Counted from the first letter of the stretch, positions 34,142 through 46,784 are shown. The stretch is DNA of 64,000 bases from Diospyros lotus (GCF_014633365.1 NC_068340.1:18517879-18581878), one strand, 5' to 3'. Numbers and translations: made by a program. The notes: a model not told the origin generated them from the sequence alone.

Positions 34142-34701
34142 CTGAGTTTAATGAGTTTCACTCTTTTGGTTTCTTTTAGCTCCTTGATTGATGTCTCCTT
34201 TACATCCTAGCGCTAGTCCATATATGCAGGCTGTCCTGATTGTCTTTCTGCATCAATATATGTTTATAGATTTCAATGGATAATGAGGTGTTATACTCTG
34301 GTTGCAGGGAGGTCAATGCCAACGAGTTCATCATTTGCTGCATCAGCACTAACCCATATTCTCAGGCTCAAGCCTTCTATGGCGTCCTCAATTGTACCTG
34401 CTCCTTCTCCAATGTATCAAGGTTCTTGCTAACTCAGAATTTGGATTATTTACAATTTCCTGAAATCCATGGTTCTCTATACTTCGCCCCATTGGCATAG
34501 CATTATCCTGATTTTGGAACTCTTCTCTAATAGGTCCTGTTCCTGGTCCTCAAATAAGAACTTTGCCCAGATATCATCATCATCATCATCATCATCGTCG
34601 TCATGTTCATGTTGTTAGACCCATTTCAGTGTCCCCAGCTCCTGCTTCAGTACCAGGTAAATCTTTATGTGCTAGTACAGAACTATTTAGTTATAAAAAT
34701 T

Positions 34702-34763
<62 letters not shown>

Positions 34764-37700
34764 GGTATCTTTGTAGAACGAGAGTGTAGAACCACTGACT
34801 GAAAAGATAAGTATACTAGGACAATCAAACAGTTGAGGTGCTGTTTTGGAGGGCACACAAATTGGTCTAATGCAACATACAACACCATATCAAACCTTAA
34901 CCCTTCTATGTGAGGTTGGCTACATGAATTTGTTAATACCAAACAAAATCTCTTTCTTGGTCTAGTTTTGGTGACAGTGGATAATGGGCCTAGTCACTGA
35001 CTTTTTGCATGGATGGAGTCAGAGTTTTCCTTATTGGTTTTGCAGATGCTCTTGCTTATCACCTCCTTTCTGTGATGTGGGGGTTGTGGCACTGAAAGGA
35101 ATTGTAGAGTTTTTGGGAGTGAATGGTATTCTATTAATTGATTAAAGGGAAATATTTCAGTTTTAATTTTTAGGTGGTTGACATTTGAGTCTCCATGTAG
35201 CCTCTCACCTTCTGTTAATTTTTTTGATGAGCTATCTTTTGATATAGATGTTTATTTTGTTTTTCATTATACATGGTTTTTCCCACTTATTATACTATTA
35301 TTAGTTATTAAAGGAAATGGCTGTCATTTCAATGGTAGATTTAATGTTATTCTGTAATATACACTTACCTATTCAAACTTAAGCCTACAGTTTCTGTATT
35401 CTATCCCTCTTATTTATTTATTTTTGCAATATGTTTTCACTTTATGGCTTTGAATACAATGGTTTTCAGGTTGTGGTCAAACATGTGTGGAGCCTCTTAC
35501 TTCATCTCCCTTTGGTTCACCATGTGGCTGTGTGTTTCCCATGAAAGTCAGACTTCTCTTCGATGTGTCACTTTATGCTATCTTTCCTGTCATTAGAGAA
35601 CTCGCAATTGAGGTTGCAGCAGGAACATATTTAAGACAAAGTCAAGTAATTATCATTGGAGCCAGTGCTGATAGTCAAGATCAGGGAAGAACAGTAGTGG
35701 ATGTTAATTTGGTTCCTTTGGGAGAGAAGTTTGATAATACCACTGCTATGTTGACTTCTGAGAGATTTTGGCAGAAGAAGGTGCCTTTAAACAAGAACCT
35801 TTTTGGAAATTATGACGTGATGTACATTAACTATCCAGGTAGCAACCACAGATGTTTCAGTAATTGTCTTTGCATACCATATACAATTATCCTCTTTTGG
35901 AGTCTGAAAATGTTATTAACAGGGCTTCCTTCATCACCACCATTTGAGGGTTACCAGGGTAGTGGTCCAAGTGGAAGTGCTGGTAATCAGCAATTCCCTG
36001 TTACTGCAAGTTTTGTCAATAAGAGCCAGAAGATGAACTCTAAAACTATTTTCGTCATTACTTTGTCTACGTTAGTACTCTTGGTGGTTTGCTGTGGAGC
36101 TGTTTCAATCCTTTTAAGATGGGGGAATGTTGAAAGGCCATCAAGTACTGTTGGTCCTGTCTTTATGCCATCTGCTAATAAGAGGCCTGGTAAGTCTGAG
36201 GATTTTATACTCATTACAATCATGGCCCAGACAGATCAATGTAGTTGTATCATTGGCAATGATGTGGTGTGGAACTTTGCCCATGGAGTGATACAATTTA
36301 GGCCATTTCCTTATATCTTCAAGCTTTGCTTTGTTGCAGCATTCTGCTTGTCGTCCTTTGTATTCATTGAAATAATGCTTTAATTTTTTTTCGGTTTTCG
36401 GCTAGGAGACTTATCTAGAATCCCCCAAAAGTAGTTCTATGTGCAAAGGATTCACTCCCATACTATTTTGTTCTTTTGCTTCCCCCTGTTAGAAATGCTT
36501 TACTCCATGTTGGTTATTGCTTAACCTAAACGGTATCTTGCCAAGTGCCATCAGAATGAATCACACTCAAGGATGATGTGGAACAGAAAAGAGAATTGCT
36601 GAAATTAGAAGAAGATCAGGGAGAGGGGACAGAAAAAAATTTGGGGCAGGGGAAGAAGTAGAAGTAGAAGTAGAGAAGATCAGGCATGTCAGTTTTTCTT
36701 AATAATGAAACTTGCTACTATAATGGGAAAACTTGTCATTTTGGAAGCCTTATTTTTTACTTGAAAGACACTACCATGAATAGAGATGGCTGGAGGTCTA
36801 GAATTCATGTAGCCCACCCCACCTAGTGGGATTAAGGCTTGTGATTGTTGTTTTTGTTGTTGTTGCTAGTCTAAAATGCGTATCTTTTTAAGTGCACAAA
36901 CTTAAGCTTTAAAACAACTTTATTTTGTATTTTATTTTTTGCAGAAAAGTAGGTAAAAGAGACTGGTGCCAAACAGATCCTTAGTTATCGGTAATTTGCT
37001 GAGATCAATAAGTAATGCATGGGCTCTATGAAAATTTGATTTCTTGTGTTTTATTTCCTTGAAAATTTGGTTTCTTGTGTTTGAGGAAATTAATTTGATG
37101 CTGTGTTGCACCTTGTATATACCTATGACCCCATATCTCAGGGACTAGATCATTAACTTGGCTTTGGGCAAGTGAAGTGTTAACTCACTTTGTCTGTAAT
37201 CTTATATAAGTGAAGTCAATTGGGACTTCCCTTTTAATTCTTGTTCAACTTTTTCAGTTCAATTCAGACCTGTTCACAGAATCTTGTTTATACTTGGCCG
37301 TCCTTAATTTTAGTTCTGCTTGAACCTTAACACCCTTTTTACTTGCTCATTATGTTGATCAATATCTACTCTCATCACATACTGTATTAATTATATGGAC
37401 CTGGTAAGGTTGAAAACTGTTTGCATGGAATTTTTCCGTGGTTTTATCTGGTTTGTTAGATATAAAAGTTTGGATAGGATAGATACCTTTATTTTTTATT
37501 TTTTGATACAGTTCAACTGTCAAAAGTTGCAGGGTCTTGCATAAATAATTGATCTTTTGTGTACCATGCAGGACTTGGATCTACCTTAGCTAGTAGCTTG
37601 ACAAGCTCAACATCAATCTCCCTTTGTCCTACCATGCCTGCTTCCCTTCTTTCTGTTAAAACATTTGCACTTGCAGAGCTTGAGAAAGCCACAGAAAGGT

Positions 37701-40266
37701 TTAGCTCAAAAAGAGTTCTAGGTCAAGGGGGATTTGGACGCGTTTATCATGGGATCCTAGAAGATGGAGCTGAAGTTGCAGTTAAATTGCTTACGAGGAA
37801 TAATCAGAATGGGGATCATGAATTTATAGCAGAAATTGGGATGCTAAGCCGATTGCACCACCGTAACCTTGTGAAACTGATTGGTATATGTGTTGAAAAT
37901 CGCACACGGTGCTTGGTTTATGAACTTGTTCCCAATGGCAGTGTGGAGTCCCATTTGCATGGTATGGTTCTTAGTTTCCTTCTGATTCCCCCTAACCCCT
38001 GCTTGTTTTCATTTTGTCGTAATGTAGGTGGGTTGGGCACCTCTTTTTTTCATGACTCTATGCTTATTGAACACCACACCAAATTTGCTTTCTCTATTAT
38101 TGGAACAAAAAGAGTGCTTCTATTTTTGACTGCACTAATCATCATCAGCACAAACCTTAATCCCACAGGTGGGGATCAGCTATGCAGATTCTAGGTCTCT
38201 AATAATCTTTATTCATTATTGTATCTTCTATAAGGTCATTATATTCCATGCTGTACTTAAGAGATCCCTCCAATTTTTCTTTGGACTTCATCTATTTCTT
38301 TTCCTACAAACTTCTTTTATTTCATCCACTTTCTTCACAAATGCTTTTATTGATTTTTTCCTCCTTCCCTCACATATCCAAACCATCTTAATCATGTATT
38401 GTGCATCTTATCTTCACGAGGCATCATTCCAATGGTATTACGGATAATTTCGTTTTTAATTTTTTCTTTTCTTGTATGCTCTAACATTAGTTATGCTCAT
38501 ATTTTAGACATATTGGTAGTTACCTAATTAACATTTCATATTATATAACAAAGTTATTCTTATAGCTCCATCTTGATGAGACTTGAAGATAAATTCAATT
38601 TTTTTGACCTGCTGTAATCGAACCTTCTGTCTTTAGTAGATAATATCATTTACAAATAACATAACCCAAGACACCTCTTCTTAGATGTTTTGCAAGTTCA
38701 TCCATCACTAGAGCTGGTTGGAGGGAGAAGAAAACATTGGTTGTCGCTATTGAATTGTAAGCTTAAAAGGAAAAATTTGTATGTCATTTTATGTTTCAGG
38801 TGCTGACAGGAGAAAGGGGTCTCTTGACTGGGATGCACGATTGAAGATTGCATTAGGTGCAGCAAGGGGATTGGCGTATCTTCATGAAGATTCTAATCCT
38901 CGTGTAATTCACAGAGATTTTAAGGCCAGTAATGTCTTATTAGAAGATGATTTCACCCCCAAGGTTTCAGACTTTGGGTTGGCAAGGGAAGCAACGGAAG
39001 GGAGTCTTCACATTTCAACTCGGGTCATGGGAACTTTTGGGTATGGCCTATTCTTTGTAACCCTGGTCGTGTCAAATTGTACAAAATTCTTGAAGTCTTG
39101 AACTTAATTAGTCATGTAGCGTATTATTTACAACCAAAATGCATGCCACGTAGCATATAAAATAAATCATAGGACATTTACTTCATTTTGTTCTACAACC
39201 ATTATGAACCTTGGGCCAGCTCCTAGATCTTCCAAAAACCTCATGTGTGCACGCATTTTTTTATGATAAACGACGAGGTATGTTTTCCTTCTAACCTATG
39301 CAAGCAACTATAAAAAAACATGTTTATTCTGTAAAAAAATAAGTGCCCACGCAAAATTAAAGATTGCATTTCCCTGTTTAAACTTCTGAAGTTCAACATT
39401 GAGCTTTATCTTGAATTATGTCTGCCCAACTTGATATGTTTCTTTCCGCTCAGGATTTCATGATTTTAAGCCTACCTCTTGCTATTTATTGGCAAATTTA
39501 ATTAAACCCATGACTTCAGTACTTAACACGTCCTTTGGTTATTTGGTTTTGCAGGTATGTTGCCCCTGAATATGCAATGACGGGACATCTACTTGTCAAA
39601 AGTGACGTTTACAGTTATGGAGTCGTGCTTCTGGAGCTTCTCTCTGGGAGGAAACCTGTGAACATGTCTCAACCTCCTGGACAAGAGAACCTTGTGACTT
39701 GGGCTCGACCGCTATTAAATAGCAGGGAAGGATTGGAGCGGTTGGTGGATCCTTGCTTGGCTGGGAACTACGACTTTGACGACATGGCAAAGGTGGCAGC
39801 CATCGCTTCCATGTGCGTTCACCCAGAGGTGGCTCAAAGGCCCTTCATGGGGGAAGTTGTGCAGGCATTGAAACTTATATACAATGACACGGAGGACACT
39901 TGTGAATACTTCAGTCAGAAAGAGTCTTCTGCTCCAGAGTCCGAATTTAAAGGCGATCTCGACCCTTCTGATAGCAGTTGGTGGAATGCCACACCGCGTC
40001 TCACTTACGGCCATGCTTCTTCTTTCATCACCATGGAGTATTGTTCTGACCCACTTGAAGAGATGGAAAACAGACCGTTTTCGGCTTCAAGCTTGAACAG
40101 GGGGGGCGTCTTCTTACCTATAAGGCATGGAAATAGGTCAGGCCCTCTAAGGACAGTTCGGAGCAAGCCAGCATTCTACAGACCCAAGGGGAGTGTGAGT
40201 GAACATGGCGGCCTTCCCTCCAGACGAGCTTGGAATGGTGCCAGCGGCCTCGAAGGTTCCTTCTAG
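32793..40266 (+). CDS. ALE2: ALE2-like receptor Ser/Thr kinase, eight coding exons
   Basis: Exons by GT-AG and phase: 32793-32859, 34308-34421, 34534-34656, 35470-35838, 35933 shifted to 35923-36189, 37572-37961, 38800-39040, 39555-40266; total 2283 bp, 760 residues. Residues 1-22 are a signal peptide ([15 protein letters not shown]). The ectodomain has a His-rich run (7 His then RRHVHVV), a Pro/Ser stretch and the conserved Cys region (CGQTCVEPL, then CGCVFPMKV). The membrane span is about 266-289. Kinase motifs: [11 protein letters not shown] at 364-374, Lys385, Glu401, HRDFKASN with Asp483, DFG at 501-503, APE at 527-529; all catalytic residues are present. The C-tail ([22 protein letters not shown]) matches ALE2. 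Arabidopsis ALE2 acts with ACR4 in epidermal and cuticle specification. The start was chosen because it opens the signal peptide. Identity is by recognition, not alignment. Confidence 0.93.
32860..34307 (+). other. Intron 1 of the ALE2-like gene
   Basis: 1448 bp, donor TTAG|GTAAAT, acceptor GGTTGCAG. Contains a T17G30 double homopolymer at 34093-34139. No ORF or transposon boundary seen. Confidence 0.8.
34093..34139. repeat. T17 G30 homopolymer junction
   Basis: A run of about 17 T immediately followed by about 30 G, in intron 1. Lengths in such tracts are often unreliable in assemblies. Confidence 0.9.
34703..34761. repeat. Compound (CT)n(CA)n microsatellite
   Basis: About 11 CT units then about 19 CA units in intron 3, starting 46 bp after the donor. 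Confidence 0.95.
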
Positions 40267-41002
40267 GACTGTTCCCCAAGTGTACAGATCCAAGACCACG
40301 ATAATTGAAGATGTGGTCTCCCGGTGTAGCCTAGGTGCTTGAATTGCGGCGCAGACTTTTTTTTTTTTTCTTTTGATTTTGACAATTACAATTCATTGCG
40401 ATACAAACAGAGAGATGTAAGTTGGACACTCCATCTCCATGCTCATGTACATCACATGTCCTCGAACACCACTTCCCTATGATTTAATGCTTGGTTGTTA
40501 TCGTCTTTCACTACACTATTTGTTCGCTTCCAAAGAAATGTCTTCCAAGTTATTTTCCACACAATTCTTAAGACACATATTTCTTCTATTACGCCCATAT
40601 TTGGTACATATTTTTATCTGACCCTTATCATTAATAATGTAGAAAATAATGAAAATTATTTTATTTAAATTATATGCGTGTGTGATGGGGGAATATTTTG
40701 ATTACGGTGAAATTATAAAAATACCCTTCCTTTGAGTTATAAAAAGGCAATACATGTCCTAAGATATTTAGATTCGCCTACCGGTTTAATTCAACTACTT
40801 GACCCATTCAACCAGATTTGCCTCAATCCAGAGTGCTGTCTTGTCTTGTCTATACTAGCTCATGGGTACCATATGATCTTTCACTTGCACAATCTTGATT
40901 CTTTTCTCACAGTACGCTATATAAAGGCACGAATTTGAAGAACTAAGTAGGTCATTTATTGCCCATTATTGCATACTAATTTTCTAGCTCTATCTTTGAT
41001 AT
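40267..41002 (+). other. 3' UTR and 3' flank of the ALE2-like gene
   Basis: Contains a T-rich run near 40361-40372 and AAT-rich stretches, but no unambiguous AATAAA signal. From about 40620 it is AT-rich with no gene, up to the Tat-like LTR at 41003. Confidence 0.5.
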
Positions 41003-41611
41003 TGTTATGGGTGCTTTTTGAATAGAGTTAAGTGGGCTGGACTTGACCCAGCAAGTCGACCCAATCTCTCGAATCCCAACGGGCCCAAGACTGAGATCGT
41101 CAAAGCAAGATCGCATGTCGCAAAAATCAGAGCTCAAATCGCGGAACCAAATGAGCTCATAGCGATACTTTCAGTTCGTTGGTCGAACCGTTTAGCTCGC
41201 ATAACAAAAAGACCACGGAATAATCGAATGTGATATCCACCTGCCTTATTTGAGGAAAATCAAATCCCTAAAATCACGACGGTCGTTCCTGATAATTCGA
41301 AGGCAATAAGGAAATGCCATCCACGGAGTAGAATCGTTCTACATTTAGAATTCATTCAAATTGTAAATACTTCACTCTATAAAGAGGGGTCAATATCATC
41401 ACTGTAAAGGGGGACATGCAATACTATATTGTTACTCTGCCGGAATAACCAGAGAAACAACCGTGGACTAGGCATCATTCAAACCAAACCATGTAAAAAT
41501 CCTCTTGTGTGCTTTTTATTCTTTGTTTCATTTTGTTATTTCCTTTAGTCTCGTGTTTGTTGCTTCACTACGGGTTCTCGAACTCCAATCGTCTAATTCC
41601 AAACATCGACA
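41003..41611 (+). repeat. 5' LTR of the Tat-like element
   Basis: 609 bp, TGTTATGGGTGC...ACATCGACA, collinear with 46990-47577. The region around 41380-41410 (CTATAAAGAGGGG) looks like the LTR promoter. Confidence 0.88.
41376..41390 (+). promoter_or_regulatory. TATA-like box in the Tat 5' LTR
   Basis: CTCTATAAAGAGGGG, conserved in the partner LTR at about 47342. Confidence 0.55.
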
Positions 41612-41614
41612 TTT

Positions 41615-41632
41615 TGGCGCTAGAAGGAGGGC
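41615..41632 (+). other. Primer binding site of the Tat-like element
   Basis: TGGCGCTAGAAGGAGGGC starts three bases after the LTR, as in other plant Tat-lineage elements. Confidence 0.7.
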
Positions 41633-41650
41633 CCGCTCTGATCGCTAGCC

Positions 41651-42012
41651 ATGACAAGAGGAAGGAATGCACGAAACTCTGATGCAGTGGCCAATTTGCC
41701 AAAGAATCACCGCAATCAACAGCAGGATGTTCCGTCAACCGTGGGACTCGTTGTTTTGCAGCGGGTGCCCCTGTTCCACTGCCAACTGGAGTCACCGTCG
41801 GCATGCCTCCATGAGCTCCTGTCTAACCCGTCGCTCCGACTGCCGAGATGGAGACGATCCAAGCTTGGAAGCAACACCAGGAGGTGTTAGAGAATACAGT
41901 TATGAAGCTCGCTGACCCAATCAGGGCCCTGACCCAAGCTCAGACGCAGGCTATCCAGAGACCACTGAAAATCCCTTTACCCTGGAGGATTTGCTATTCG
42001 CGGGAGGAGAGA
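41651..42012 (+). pseudogene. Tat-like gag, N-terminal part
   Basis: Opens with ATG at 41651 (MTRGRNARNSD) but the frame breaks within about 80 codons. It ends at the inserted solo LTR with a gag-linker-like stretch (ENPFTLEDLLFAGGE in one frame). Confidence 0.45.
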
Positions 42013-43527
42013 TGATGAGTGTATAATTCCATATATTTATTTCCCTTACATATGGTCTCTTGGGTGAGATTTATGCCTTATTGTATTGATTTATACTTAT
42101 TTCTATGGTTAAGGCAATTTTAGATAGGTTAGAATAAATTGGGCTTTTACTTACAAAATTTCAGTTTTTTAATATTTTGACCTTTTGGGCTTCTTGCAGA
42201 TTCTCGAATATGTTAGAGTTCAAGAACATGAATAATGTCTTCAGAGATTTTGTAGAGGACTTCTTGGGCCATAATGGTATGATTTGTCCAAATCCGAGTT
42301 CGTTTGGGCCTCCAAATATTGCTTCAAGTTAGGGCCAAAAAGTTGGGCCAAATCCTAATTGGATTAGAATTCTGCACAAATATGGAATCTTTAAAAGGCC
42401 ATAACTTGAGCTTCTGATGTCCAAATCGAGTGATTCAAAAGCCTAAATTCATATAAACATTATGAACTACAATTATTAAGAGGGGACGAAGCCCAAAACG
42501 CTCGTTATCCGACCCAAAACTGGATTTTAAGTTACCAGAGTCTAGGAGCCCTAATTCCTTGGCTAATTTGGATTCTTTGTTGGGGGATATTTAAAGTCTT
42601 GATCGAAGCTCGAGAGAGGGACGTCCAGGAAGAAAAAGAGGCAGAGAAGCACATCCAAGAGGAGGAAGAAGCATCATTTTCATATTTTTCTCTCTTTTTT
42701 GTGTGGCTAAACTTTGATTTTTCGGTAGAAGGATATTTTGAAGCCATGGTGAAGAATACTGTGAGATCTTTTTGATTTTATTTGCAATATGATTTTCTCT
42801 TGAATATTCATGTATCTTATGATTTTAATGTTTATGATTGTGTGTTTTGATTGCATAGACGGCCACTATTCAATTCTTGATGCATGATCTATTGCTAGCT
42901 TGAATACCAAATCCGTAATTATTTGGTCTTTCTTGCATAAGTAGCAACTAGGGTTGATGATTATGGATAAGTTTTCGTTCAATTCCTAGGGAGTACATGT
43001 GTTGAATTAAATAAACCGAGTTTGTGTATTTATTGTTCAGATTTGGTCTTGTTTCCATAATGTTTAATGCTGCCATTGAATTAAATTCTAGAGAGCTTGT
43101 TCTAGGGTTGTTTGAAGGTAAGGGTTAATTGAAGAGTTTGTTTTAATTAATTAAGAAGTATGAGAAACATTGAATGAGCAGAGCTTATTGTTCTTTCTAA
43201 GGTCAAGTATTCAAGGAAAATTAGTGACTTTAGCATCAATGATCAATGTTATAACCATTGGTGGATCAATCCTTTCTACTGGAAGCGTTTCTATTGATTA
43301 CTTTAATTTTTTTTACATTCTGATTTGTCTTATTAATTTAGAATAATATTTTATTTTTAATTGTTTAAATTTCAAAATACAAACCCCCCAATCGTTTCTT
43401 CTATTTATTCTAATTTTTCAAAGGAATAGATCTAACCAATCCCTGTGGATACGACCTTGCTCATCACTATCACAATTCATATTTTTAAGAGCAAGAATTT
43501 ATTATTTGTTGAATTCGACACCCATCA
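42013..43527. mobile_element. Solo LTR, 1515 bp, nested in the Tat-like gag
   Basis: Starts TGATGAGTGTATAATTCC and ends GACACCCATCA. Flanks AGAGA (42008-42012) and ACAGA (43528-43532) match at four of five bases. The terminal segment CCAATCCCTGTGGATACGAC resembles the ends of Athila-type Ty3 LTRs. No primer site or purine tract lies next to it, so the rest of the element has been lost. Confidence 0.78.
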
Positions 43528-43794
43528 ACAGACCTCTACCGGGTGAGGAGGACAACAGAGTAATTACCTGCCCCCAAGTCGTCATTCCCCAAAGCGGGAG
43601 AGTGGGAGAAGCAGGCAATCACAGGCCTAGCGATCTGCTGACCCGGACTCGATAGTTGTGGAGTTGTTTCAAAGAGTCCGACAATTGGAGACACAACAAG
43701 GGATTCGTGGCAGAATAATGGCTATAGGGAGAGGACGCCATTCACTAGGGAAGTTGAGCTCGAACCTCTTCCTCGTAGGTTTAAAGTTCCGAGT

Positions 43795-44336
43795 ATGCCG
43801 CAATACAATGGGGACAGTGATCCCTATGACCACCTGGATGCGTTCAATGTCCAGATGGATTTATAGACAACCAGCTTGCTGGTTAAGTGTAGTGTCTTCC
43901 CATCGACCTTGGGCCATATTCCTCTTACTTGGTTTAGGAGCCTTCTGCCTCGCAACATCAACAGTTGGGAGGAGTGTCGGCGGAGGTTTCTCAATCAATA
44001 TAGGGTGTTGAGAAGGCAGCTTGGCTCGTCGTGCCACCTTGCCACGGTGTTCCAGAGGAAAAACGAGTCCTTGAAGGACTACATTACCAGGTTCAGGCAT
44101 GAGGTGAGCAATGTTGAAGATCCCTCCAATGAAAGCATCTTGATTGCGATCTTCGCAGACCTTCGCAAGGATGGGAAGCTCTATGAGAGCACCTACAGGT
44201 CCCCTATTAAAGATTTGGGGGAATTCTATGAATGAGCTATCAAGGGCATTTAGCTCGAAGAAACTCGCCGGGCAGAAAGAAGAGGCTGGGAGCTCCAGCC
44301 AAAACAAGAAAATGAATCATGGAGGCCAGAAAAAAG
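43795..44336 (+). pseudogene. Tat-like gag core
   Basis: The frame from ATG 43795 reads MPQYNGDSDPYDHLDAF, then a TAG (about 43864), then FPSTLGHIPLTWFRSLLPRN, CRRRFLNQYRVLRR, ESLKDYITRFRHEV and the stop near 44236, continuing in the same frame as LEETRRAERR. This is the Retrotrans_gag pattern (YDG..DP..HL..F, TWF..LP..SI, FL..F, SL..Y..RF). At about 44337 it joins integrase sequence, so the deletion removed everything between. Confidence 0.82.
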
Positions 44337-44339
44337 GCC

Positions 44340-44825
44340 TTGGTGGACGAATTGCAAACAGTGCTCTAGACCTATCGAACGATAGCTCAAGGCAGCACGT
44401 GGGAAATCCCGTTTTCAATGGTGTATGGGTCCGAGACTATGATCCTAGCAGAGCACGAGTTGACCAGCCAGCGAAGGGCTACCTTTAATCCAAATGAGAA
44501 TGACGTGTTGCTAGCGGCGAGCCTAGACCTGCTAAAGGAAGCGAGAGTCATAGCTCGTATGAGAGTCGCCATGTACCAACAAAGGGTGGCACGGTACTAC
44601 AACAAAAATGTCTGGGTTCGATGCTACAATGTCAAAGATCTTATATTGCGCCTAATACTTCCCGGAGCTCGCAAGGCCAGTAACGGCACACGAGGTCCTA
44701 ACTGGGAATGACCCTTCATTATCAAAAAAGACTTGGGAAACAGAGCGTATCACTTGGAAAATATGGATGGGGCTATTCTCCCATGTGCTTGGAGTGCGGA
44801 GCACCTCTGTCCTTACTTCCAATGA
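44340..44825 (+). pseudogene. Tat-like integrase C-terminal fragment
   Basis: Reads LVDELQTVL, stop, TYRTIAQGSTWEIPFSMVYG, SETM.LAEHEL, later RVARYYNKNV and the end YHLENMDGAILP, AWSAEHLCPYFQ after a frameshift near 44700. These are the C-terminal motifs of Tat-lineage integrases (RTT...TPF.L.YG.EA; Y.L..MDG...P..WN..HL..Y). The HHCC zinc finger and the DDE catalytic residues are gone. Confidence 0.8.
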
Positions 44826-44959
44826 ATGTAATTGTTCTTACTTATGCTCTAACTTTTTGTAACAATTAATTCTCATAATTCTGATTGGAATTTATTAATT
44901 TTCATTTAGTAAGCTTATTGCACTTTATCCTTGTCGATATTCGACTAAATATTCTTAAA

Positions 44960-45400
44960 ATTGGGGGTAGAGATATCATGGTTTGCGAGCTGGGGCCCAT
45001 TCATCTTAGCCACCATGTTATGGTTTGCTACTTAACTGAGCATTCATCTTGGTCCTCCTATAGGTTTTGGTTTGTGAGCTGAGGGCCATTCATCTTGACC
45101 TAATGTCATGGTTTGGTCCCTATTGAGCAACCACTTTCATTAATGATTTCGAGCTAATTAAGGATTCACTAACTGGGGTCCTTTCATCTTGACTCAAGTC
45201 ATAGTCTGCGACCTACCTAGGTGTTCTTTCTCGACTCGTTATACTTGTAAAAGGCCATGGTATGTTAGCTGGGATCAGCCTATGATCAACCTGGACATAT
45301 AGCTTAGCGATTCAAGTCAGTTAAACTTGTAAAAAGCCATGGTATGTTAGTTGAAATCGTAGTGCGATCTACCTGGACAAATATCTCGACAAGGTTTTCA
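44960..45400 (+). repeat. Degenerate tandem repeats in the Tat 3' region
   Basis: Units of roughly 70-110 bp repeat words such as CATGGTTTG, GCGAGCTGGG, CCATTCATCTTG and GCCATGGTATGTTAGCTG. The units are poorly conserved. Tandem repeats in this part of Tat-lineage elements are a recognised feature. Confidence 0.6.
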
Positions 45401-45911
45401 ATATGATCCAGATATTATCTCGTTAGGATGTATTAACTGAGACTCAGTTCGATTTAATTATCATATCGTTAATGGATTAGTACTGTTTTGTCATTACGGC
45501 TGGATGTGAGGACGTGTTAATTAAGGTTTGCCTTAATTTTCATAAGTATGGCTATTTGTGACGTACTGGACACATATCTTGATTGTTAATTATTACGTCC
45601 ATCAGTGATGCGCTGTTTCAAGCTTGCTAGTTGCGAGCTGGGAATTCTTTGGGTCTATCTTAACTTATATTCAGAAGATTCATTCCAAACTTATACTCTG
45701 AAAGATTCTTCCAAGTTATAGTCTCGGGCCTATCTCGATATATAGAAGCTTCCTGGAGCTTGCTTTAAGTTATATCCTGGAAATTAGTTTAAGTGTTATC
45801 CCATCAAGTCTCATTTAAACTCCAAGTTTGATTGGCTTGAGTTCGTGGAAAAATTTAAAGCAAAGGGAACATGTTCAGAGAATATTAAGCTTCATTGAGA
45901 AAGTATTTGTA
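45401..45911 (+). other. 3' untranslated stretch of the Tat-like element
   Basis: No ORF. Loosely repeated TTATATTC, CTCGA and AAGCTT words, possibly older repeat units. Confidence 0.4.
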
Positions 45912-46784
45912 TTACAAAGCAAAAAATAGAAAAAGAAAGCGAAAAGAAACCCTAGCAAAGAGGAGTTGTTTCTTTAGCTGGCTGGCGACAACCTCACTTT
46001 GGTCTAGCGAGGTGGAAGCCTCGACAGCTTGAGCCGGGACCCTATTCACCTCCTCGACGGCTTCCTCACCAAAGAATGATAAGTCCATTTCTAGATGCTT
46101 CACCCACAAGGTGAAGAGAAACCTCGAGCAGGTGTTGGATTCAGCCTTTTCGTGCACCTTGACTATCCAGGCTTCCACATCTGCCTTGATCTTATCAACG
46201 ACCCTGCCCACCATCTGCTCGAACTCATTAGCTCGATCGACGACCAACTTTAGCTCGTCTTTCACCTTCTTCAGCTCCTTATCGGCCTTATTTAGCTTGC
46301 TGGTGAGACTAGAGTTAGAGGTCTCCCATAAGATCTTCTCCTAGTGAAGCTCTTCCTTAAGGTCTTTATTTCTCTGCTGTGTGTCTCGCAGTTGCATTTT
46401 GAGGCCGTCGACCTTTTTGCGGGCGTCTAGGAGCTCAGCGATATGAGAATTCCGCTCCTTCTCAAGCTTCTTCACTTCTTCCTTGAAGCCCACTCTAGCG
46501 GCGTTAAGTCGTCCTTTAAAATCCACAGCCTTCCTTTTAAGCTTCATGGTAGCAAGGGAGACCATGGAGCAAGCCTCAGACAACGGTGGACACCCGAATG
46601 ATCGTAATCGGAAGAGTTTCATCACAATGAGAGTCTCTGAGGTGGAGGAAGACAAGGGCAGAATTTCAAAATAGCCTGAATGGGGAAATGGAAGGGTCTC
46701 TCTATTATTTATATGTTCAACTTGAACGATTCCAGCCATTGGATCAAAACGACTTATGGCATGCCCCGCATCTACTTGTTGCAC
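45912..46784 (-). pseudogene. Antisense coiled-coil ORF of the Tat-like element (one in-frame TAG)
   Basis: Minus frame of 290 codons from ATG 46784 to stop 45912, broken only by a TAG at 46341-46343. The N-terminal half is loosely structured (MQQVDAGHAISRFDP). From about residue 85 to 240 it is Lys/Glu-rich with heptad character (EEVKKLEKERNSHIAELLDA, MQLRDTQQRNKDLKEELH, then LKLVVDRANEFEQMVGRV). Antisense ORFs next to the 3' LTR are known in Tat-lineage elements (e.g. Grande). No sequence similarity to a named protein was recognised. Confidence 0.65.

Noticed and set aside
34563..34942. ORFs of 79 and 83 codons with Ser-Leu and Cys-Val runs
   Set aside because: Products of reading through the exon 3 donor into the (CT)n(CA)n microsatellite.
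35839..35922. Coding read-through of ALE2 intron 4
   Set aside because: The frame stays open through this 84-bp intron, but the ALE2 family joins YPG to LPSS directly and GT-AG sites fit exactly. Retention would add 28 residues without family support. This also fixes exon 5 at 35923-36189.
39596..40096. ORFs antisense to or out of frame with ALE2 exon 8
   Set aside because: Shadows of the kinase coding sequence.
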